DNA of 64,000 nt, taken from contig CM061142.1 in NCBI GenBank assembly GCA_030789695.1, forward strand, positions 151,301,266-151,365,265. The letters run 5' to 3'. This document shows, in pieces, positions 35,001 through 44,000 of this stretch (the stretch's first letter is position 1; each line of letters begins with the position of its first letter). This stretch comes from Scilla litardierei (taxonomy: Eukaryota; Streptophyta; Magnoliopsida; Asparagales; Asparagaceae). The notes beneath the pieces are model-generated. The model was not told where the DNA came from, made no database searches, and was given only the letters and a program-made list of their open reading frames with translations. Both the position numbers and the translations under genes were made by a program.

Positions 35001-38000
35001 GTGTGATACTCTGATAATTGTGTTGTTTATTATGTGCATAAATTTTTAATTTGTGTCATACACGCTATTCACCCAACTCTAGGGTGTTTTTCAATTGGTA
35101 TCAGAGCGAGATTTCTTTGGACTCGAAGTCTAGTGAAATTTCGATTCAATGGCACAAATTCCATGTACTTATCCTAATGATCCTCATAACCAAAAAGAAG
35201 ATAAATCGTATCTTTGATCACCATTATTTGATGGAACCAATTATAGCTATTGGAAACATCGAATGTTCATCCACATTAAGGGTATTGATATAGCTTTATG
35301 GAGAATAATTAGTGAAGGATTCATCCTAGTAGATAAACCAACACTTGAGAAACAAAAGGAGAATGATCGGTTAGAATGTCCGTATTGTATTGTAGCGTGA
35401 ATAAAAATGAATATAACTGCATTAGTTCTTGTTCTACCACAAACGATATTTGGATTAGGTTAGAAGTCACTCATGAGGGGACATCCGAAGTTTAGAAAAC
35501 ATGCATTCGTATGCTATTTCAAACGTATGAGAGTTTAGCTATGCTTCCAAATGAAACTATTAATACAATGTTCTCTCGTTTTGCAGATATTGTAAATCCA
35601 TTGAAAGTGGTTGGAAAGGACATTTCAGAGGAAGACTTGGTCGGAAAAAGTCTTATATTCCATATCTGGAGAGTGGATCCAAAAGAGAACTGCAATTGAG
35701 CAGGCACATGATTTGACAATAATCACTTTCGAGCAACTCATGTGAAAGTTGATGACATACAAAGTGCAGATGAAGATGATCAACAAGGAGGTGCCAAAGA
35801 AGGAAGAAAAGCTTCCAAAAGTGGAAAAGAGCAAAAAGAAATTGGCTTTCAAAGTAACAAAATTTTATAAAGATTCGACGAATGAGTCAGACGACGATGA
35901 CATCGTCTTTGTTGTCAAACGATTCTCCAACTTCCTATGAAACACTAAGATGAAAATTGGAAATATATGGGGACGTAGGAAGAGAGAGGGAGATGATGAA
36001 GAGAGCTCTATTCCACGGTGCTTTAGATGTAATAAGTAAGAACACTTTAACGAATATTCCCTCTTCTAAAGGGCAAAGAAAAAGAAAAGGTTGGCGATGA
36101 AGAAAAGAAGACGTCGAAGCGAGGAATGGTGGCTACATGGGGGAAAACGTGATGCGGAGGAACTATCTGATGACGATGCTACCGAGAACAACGATACTTG
36201 CTTCATGATGGGAGGTGGAAAGTTAAACTCTAAACCAAGCAACTACAATTTTGAAGAGAGCATGTATATAAGTGAAGACATGTTTTCAGACATGGAGGAA
36301 GAGGAAGCTTATTAATATCTAGTTGAACTCTAGAAGGATGTCACCAAAATTCGTTAAATTGAAAAAAATTACGTGATTCCTTGCAAGAGCAACTAGGTAG
36401 TATGCGTCATGAGAGAGATGAGCTCTTCATTAAATGGAAAGTGCAAAAAGAAATAATAGATTACATAGACGAAACCCAACTAGAGACCAAGATCTTATAA
36501 TTAGAAGATGCTAATAGAAAATTGGCTAGGATAGAGCTTGATAACTCCAATCTAGCTAAAGACTTAGAAGAAAAGATTAGCACTTTTAATTCTAAAGACT
36601 GAAATAAAATTGTTAAATCAAATAGTCTTTAGCTATGAAGAAAAAATAGAAGAGCTTGAAAAAGAAAAGTTCAATCTAGTTAAAGGAAAAAACATAGCTA
36701 GTGAATTAGAGAAAAATAAAAAAGAGAAAAAGTACGAGGCTAGGAGTAGTGAGCTAGAAAGTGAAAATCTAGCAATATAATAAAAAAAGTCGCTTGTAGC
36801 CAAAGAAGTTGTGATGAAATGCCAAATGAGCTTAATGATCAATCTAGCAAATATGGTCTACAATTCAAAAAGAAAGAACCTAAGAAAAAAATTTAGGTAG
36901 ACATTGGAGACGAATTTTGCTAGACACATAAGCCCACCATATTGCATGCATGACGATCATATGTCTTCTACTAATGCACATACCAATGTTACTTGTTTTT
37001 ATTGCAACAAAAGGATCATGTTATGTATGATTGCTTTGCACGATATTATCCTGAATATTTTTATGGGTTCCAAAGTAACATACTAGCAATTGTAGATCCA
37101 AGATATGGTTACCAAAATGTGTATCTTCTTTTATCGGTGCATTTTCAAGCACAAAACGATATCATATGGTACCTTGATAATGGTTGCTCCAATCATATGA
37201 GGGCAACGACTCTCTCTTCACGTCGCTATCAAGGAAATATGGAGGAACAGTTACACTTGGAGACGGAAAGAAATGCAATGTTGTGGGAAAATGTAACATT
37301 GGTAAGTATCCACTTGTTGTCATTGAAAATATTAATTTTGTTGATGGTTCAACTCATGACTTCTTAAGTGTGGGTCAACTATGCTTTATATGCTTTACGG
37401 TGCATTTCGAAAATGACGAAGAACATATTTCATAAGATGATATTCTTTTCGAAGACACATCTTACAATAACATTTATACTATCAAACTTAGTGATTCAAA
37501 TATTCTAAGATGTTTAGTTGCATCACATGAGACTAGTTGGCTATGACATCAAAGATTAGGCCACGCTGACATTGACCTAATCTTAAAACGTGCTCGTAAG
37601 AAATTTGTGAGAGGTTTACCTCAAATAAACTTTGATAGTGATAAACTTTGTGATGCATGTGAACTAGGTAAGAAACATATGCATAGTTTCAACCTTAAAA
37701 ATGTGTTAACTAGGTAAACTTTGCGTTGCATGTTAATTAGGTAAGCAACATAGGCGTAGTTTCAATCTTAAAAACGTTATTACTACTACTAAGCAACTGC
37801 AATTAATACATATGGATTTACTTGGGCACATGGATGTTGCTAGTTTAGGTGGTATGCATTATTGCTTCATCATTATCGATGATTTTTCAAGATTTAATTG
37901 GGTCTATTTTCTTACACACAAACATGAAACTTTTTATATATTTAAAATGTTTAAAGTTTGGAAATGAAAATGGTTTTTCCATAGTCAAAGTTAGAAGTGA

Positions 38001-41000
38001 TTATAGTGGTGAGTTTGCAAATGTTAATTTTGATTTTTTTCCTCTTCAAAAGGATATTCTCATATTTTTTTGCCCCAAGGACACCACAACAAAATGGTGT
38101 GGTAGAGATGAAAAACCGTACATTGCAAGAAATAGCTCGGGCCATCATTCATGACTATAAATTGCCATTATATTTTTGGGTTGAAGCCATACATACTTTT
38201 TGCTACATTTTCAATTGTGTTCCCATTAGACCCATTTTAAAGAAAACACCTTATGTGCTTTATAGAGAGTTGACACCAAACTTAACACATTTTAAACCAT
38301 TTGGAAGCAAGTTCTATATTTTGAAAGTAGGTGATAACTTAGATAAATTTGATGCTAAATCCGATGAGTCTATTTTTGGTGGGTTCTCATCACATGCAAA
38401 TCGTATGGAGTATTGAACAAAAGAATCCTTACGATCCAAAAACCGTGCATGTACAATTTGATGAGAAAAGTGCTATTGACGTATCCTGTAATGCTACAAA
38501 GTCTTCAGAAATTGTAGGTGAATTGGAAGAATTGGAGATAAACACAAGTAGTTCCAATGAACAAGCGGACATCAATGATGGTGTACCGAGGGAAGAAGAG
38601 GAAGCTACATCATCACAAGGTCTTCCAAAGGATCGACGATTTTAAAAAGATTATCCTAAGGACCAAATCATTGGAGACACCACTGAAGGTATATGCACTA
38701 GAAGTAGCTTTAATTTGATGGTTAACTTTGCATTCATATCTATTTTAGAATCTAAGAATGTTGATAGTGCTTTGGAAGATTCTTATTATGACAATGCAGG
38801 AGGAATTGCAACAATTCGAGAGGAATCAAGTTTGGAAACTTATTCTGAAACCCAAACACCAAACAATCATAGATACTACGTATGTATTTAGAAACAAACT
38901 TGATGAGGTGGGCAATGCGATTCGAAATAAATCTAGATTAGTTACCCAAGGATACAACCAAGAGGAAGGGATTGACTTTGATGAAACATTTGCTCCTGTT
39001 GTGAGATTGGAAGCAATTCGTATGCTTTTAGCATTCCATAGTTTCATGACATTCAAACTCTACCAAATAGATGTCAAGAGTGCTTTCTTGAATGTGGTTT
39101 TATCTGAGAAAGTTTATGTCAAACTAACTCATGGGTTTGAAGACTCCATCCACCCGGATTATATTTTCTAGCTTATAAGAGCTTTATATGGGATCAAACA
39201 AGCTCCTAGAGTTTGGCATGAGCGACTTAATTTGCTTGTAAATAATTTTTTCATGGAAAATGTAGATAAAACTTTATTTGTTAAACATCAAAATAAAGAT
39301 ATACTTATAGTGCAAACTTATGTTGATGATATTGCTTTTGGTGCTACTAAAAATTTGCTTTGTGAGGAATTCGCTAAGCGCATGTCGAGGGAATTTGAGA
39401 TGAGCTTAATGGGAGAACTCACATTCATGCTTGGATTGTAAGTCAAACAATGTGAGGACGACATTTTTATAAACCAAGAAAAGTATGCAAGTAAATTGGT
39501 AAAGACGGTTGGACTTGAAAATGCAAAAGAATGATATACCCTAATGTCCGTGATGGCAAAAGTGGACAAAAATGAAAATACAAAGAAAGTGGACGAATGC
39601 ATGTAACGAGGAATGATAGGTAGTTTATTATATTTGACATTTAGTATGCCCGGTATAATGTTTAGTGTATGCTTATGTGCTAAGTTTCAATCATGTCCTA
39701 AATAGTCCCATCTTTCTTTTGTAAAATGAATTATTCAGTATGTTAAAGGAACTTTAGATGTTGGTTTATGGTATCTTTGTTGTATATCATTTGAGCTTGT
39801 TGGATATTGTGATGCGGATTTTGCAAGATATAGAACCGATTGTAAAAGTACTACATGCACTTGCCAACTACTTGGTATGTCTCTAGTTTCTTGGTTCTCC
39901 AAGAAGCAAAACTCTATAGCATTGAGTACAATCGAAGTCGAATATATTTCGACGGGATGTTGTGGTCAAATTCTATGGATGAGACAAATCCTCAGAGATT
40001 ACGGTCTTACTTTTCAACCAATAACCATTTGGTATGATAATAAGAGTGCTATAAATCTCTATAAAAATCTCGTTCTATACTTTAAGACTAAGCATATCGA
40101 TATTCGTCGCCACTTTCTTCGAGATCATGTTGATAAGAAAGATATTTCTTTAGACTATGTTGATACAGATAAACAATTAGCGGACATCTTCACCAAACCC
40201 TTAGATCAAAAATTTTTTGTTTCATTCAAATGGAGTTGGGGATCATGCCACTAATTGAGCATTAGCACGTTGATCTATGCACATACACATGCTTAAACAT
40301 TGTATCTAGCCTACACACATTGTTCACTATCTCATGTCATAATATGCTATATCATCTATTGTATGTGCATGCATGTCCATCATTGATATCATTGAGTTTT
40401 GTTGAGTATTGATATGAACCATGTTAGACATTTTAGTAACATTTAAAATGAGTTTGATGATGATGTTTCATAGTTCTGTAAAATCCACATGCTTGAATAA
40501 TGAATGATTAAGTGTAATTTGTTAGTATGCTAAATTGCTTGAATTAATAGGTTGATTTAGTTATATAATTTAGAGAGATAGTTGGATGGTGATTAGACTT
40601 TAAAGAAATTGAACCTTGGATTGTCTTTACATTTTTGTGTACATGACTTTCTTGGACAATTAAGTAGTAGGAGTCGAATATGTCGATGCCTTCATGCGTC
40701 ACTATTCTGAGACACCAACATTGAAAGAAAGAAAGAAAAGGAAAAACTAAAGAAAAAACAATGTGTTTGAAAAGAAAACGAGCATTGGCAAAAGAAAAAT
40801 AAAGAAAAATACGTACTATATATGCCAATTTCTTTTGATACCGGTAGCTAGTTAACCAGATTTCGAAGGTTCGTTGAGCAATGCTTATGACATATGGTAT
40901 AGATGAAGTAACCACTTAGCGTACCTCAACTCCAAAGGACCCGAAATTTAACACCATTGTATCCTATGTTGGGTGTATCCCTATATTATACTTTATAATT

Positions 41001-44000
41001 ATTCCAAAGAGATGAATGTTAACAATTTGTCTAAGACAATTTTAGGATTTGATTTCTTGGTCTCTACTCATTTTTCAATTGTCAAAGTATATTATATGAT
41101 GATGTCTCATTATTTTTGTGTAATGGACGCATGCTTTCAATGCTCATGACATTGTTCACATTTGAGTTTATTGGGAGAAAACATTAATGTGCACATCGTC
41201 GTCAATTTCGTATTTCTTAGATATGCTAGCATTGTTTCATGTCTTATTCTTAGCTACCTCAGTGTTATTGATGACCTTTTTGATTGATCACAAAAGGGGA
41301 GAGTAGACAAATTAAGAAGGAAAAAGCATGCATGGTGCAAGGGTAAGAGATATACATTTGGATGCATGGTTTAATGTGGGAGCTTGTCACATATTTCATG
41401 CGAGCACATAGATAAGGTGATCATTGAATTATATTCACGATCATGTGCACATATGACTTGCTTGTTATTTTTTATCTCAATTTTTATATGCTTGTTTGTC
41501 ATCATAAAAAAGGGAGACATTGTTGGCCTAAGTTAGTCCACTAACTGAGGTCAAAACTTAATTTTGATGATGCCAAACAAGTCATATGGGTCTAATATGT
41601 CAATCTAGTCTCAGGTCAAACGAAAGTCAAACGAGGTCAATATGTGCAAAACAGGGCTTGCACGGCCGTGCGTGTTAGTTGACACTACCACGCGTATTAG
41701 ATGGGTCAGTGTCAATGAAGGAGCAAAGCGACACGACTGTGCGAGAGCTGACACGGCCGTGTCATAATTGCGAATGTTGAAAAGAATTCACCTTTTAGCT
41801 GACACGGCCGTGTCATAATTGCAAATGTTGAAAAGAATTCACCTTTCAGCTGACACGGCCGTGTCACATTTGCGAAAGACTGGCTTATTATTGCACAGAG
41901 CCGACAAGGCCGTTGAGATCAGCACATGGCTGTGTCACAAGTGCAAAAGTTGTGAAGGAGCCAATGTTCAGCAGACACGGCCGTGCCGAATGCCACACGG
42001 CTGCACATTTGCGGAAGTTAGGAGGAAGCCAAAGTTCAAATGAGACGACCGTGCCGATTGGCACACGACCGTGCCAAGTATGCTGAATTCATGTACAACC
42101 CAGATTTGACCAGTTTGACCAGTCAAACGCCTAGAGTTAGCTTACATCAATTAAGATGAGTTTCCATTGAAGTTGAAGATTTATTCTATTGGGAGTTTCT
42201 AATTAAAAGAGATCTACTCAAATCAATGCAAATTAGATTGGAGATTTGAAGATTGATTTGGAGATTAAGAATTCTAATTGAAAAGATATTCTTATCTTAT
42301 ATCAAAGAGATAGAGTCATCCCTTGGAGATGCAAGCATCCTAGCAAAAATTCCAGAGATCCATCATCATCCTTGCTAGCCAACTTCATATTTCTCCATTC
42401 AAGCTTCAAGAGTTCATCAAGGAAGAAGAAGGAAGAAGATTTGCAGACGTGAAGCTGAAAAGTTGATATCTTTCTATATGAACGTCAAAATCAAGTATGG
42501 TTTGCACCTACGTGATCATCAAGACACGATCTTCACCATGGTGTTATTTTTCTGATCTTATTTTCAGTTTTTTTGGTGAGATATTGTAATTGTAGAATAG
42601 CTTCACTCAGGAGCTATCTTCGAGCGTGAATTTCTTAAACGATACCTTGTACGGTTCGATGACCACCTGGAAATGTGATCAATGTGTTTGTCTTTTTTGG
42701 TTATAAAAAGGGGTTGAAATCCTCAAGGTTGGGGTCGGAGCAGAGGAGCCAATCCGTTAAAAGTATTTGCTTCGTGTGATGCTCTGATAATTGAGTTGGG
42801 TTTTCCGCGCTTAAATTTTTTATTTGTGTCATGACTCATACACCCTATTCATCCACACTCTAGGATGTTTTTCAAAAAGTATATGGTAAGGTTTGAATCC
42901 AATGCTTACAATTATGAAAATTTTTAATAAGAAGATACTTACTCGGCAAGCACATTGTGGGGTGATTGGTGGGCCAGTGGGTTTTCGTCGCTTATTGATG
43001 ACGCACTTGGCTGTTAGTATCTTTGCTTAAAGCATTAGAGCCCGGGTTCAGATTTTTTTGTTTGAAAATTCTGATTTATTGGAGCAGTTTTTCTGAATAA
43101 TCACAACCATTTTTAACGGTCATATATTTGGATCCAACATATTGCCCAAAATGTTTCATTTTCACATGATAACCATTTGAACGCATTCGAGGAGTATGCC
43201 TTCATTCTCTTCACATCCTTTTACTTTTCTTGGCTACTGATGATCAAGTTGTTCTGACACTTTCTTTTGAGTGCCAAATGGAGAAATGAATACAGAAAGT
43301 GGTTGCTGTATCTTGCAAGCAAATTTCACAATCCCTCTTGCACAAGTGGGGGCGAATGATGTTTTAAAGACAGCATAAAACATGTCTCAAACCGCTATTC
43401 TATGTACTTTTGGTCATCACTTCCTGGTTTTCTCCAACTTCAGTCGAGATTCTAACTTTCGTTGATTGAAACAGCATGGTTTCAAGTTTCAACCACATTC
43501 TCACACTCCACCATGGGTAGTAGTTTTGACCAAGATTCACTGTAATTCTGAGTTCTAATATGACTGAAATGTTGTAAACATGGACATTTACATATTTTTC
43601 CTATTAAGTAACATGCACAAATCTATCAAATATGACTTGAGTTACCGAAAAATGTTAATCTTTTGTATTATGTTAACACCATTTATAATTTCCTTCTCTA
43701 TATGTAGCACGTTTATTGCTGGTTATAGGATACTATAACTCCTTTGTAACCTTACATATTTTCCCAGAACTAATTCTAGGAATGATAACACATGAAGTTC
43801 TATATGCATAGGTTTGGGATGCCCTCTCGAACAAGGAAGTAGTCGACATTGTTGCATCCGCACCAACTCGTGGGACAGCCGCTAGAGCTCTTATCGACTG
43901 TGCAGTTCGGTCTTGGCGTGTTAAATTTCCGACATCAAAAATTGATGATTGTGCTGCAGTCTGTTTGTTCTTGGAACCACTGCCATCTCTGCATCAATTC

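Larger units (their letters stand above)
33361..42874 (+). mobile_element. Full-length decayed Ty1/copia element with target duplication AAAAG
   Basis: The LTRs 33361-35093 and 41521-42874 start TGTTGGCCTAAGTTAG and end TGTTTTTCA. AAAAG flanks both sides (33356-33360, 42875-42879). The primer site TGGTATCAGAGC follows at about 35096-35107. The polypurine tract AAAAAAGGGAGA lies just before the 3' LTR. Inside, Gag, protease, integrase, RT and RNase H follow in copia order with many stops. The long coiled-coil Gag tail suggests a Sirevirus-type element. It is on the gene strand, so its LTR signals could affect PP2C transcripts. Confidence 0.93.
9171..43811 (+). other. 34.6-kb PP2C intron filled with nested transposons
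   Basis: The donor is GTATCT at 9171 and the acceptor is TGCATAG ending at 43811. Joining 9170 to 43812 restores the conserved [16 protein letters not shown] sequence in frame. Inside are at least one near-intact copia, a gag-only gypsy element, a decayed copia with a Pack-MULE in its LTR, a gag-only copia, an LTR-like block with a hAT-like insert, and a full-length copia. Insertions occur in both orientations. Confidence 0.88.
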
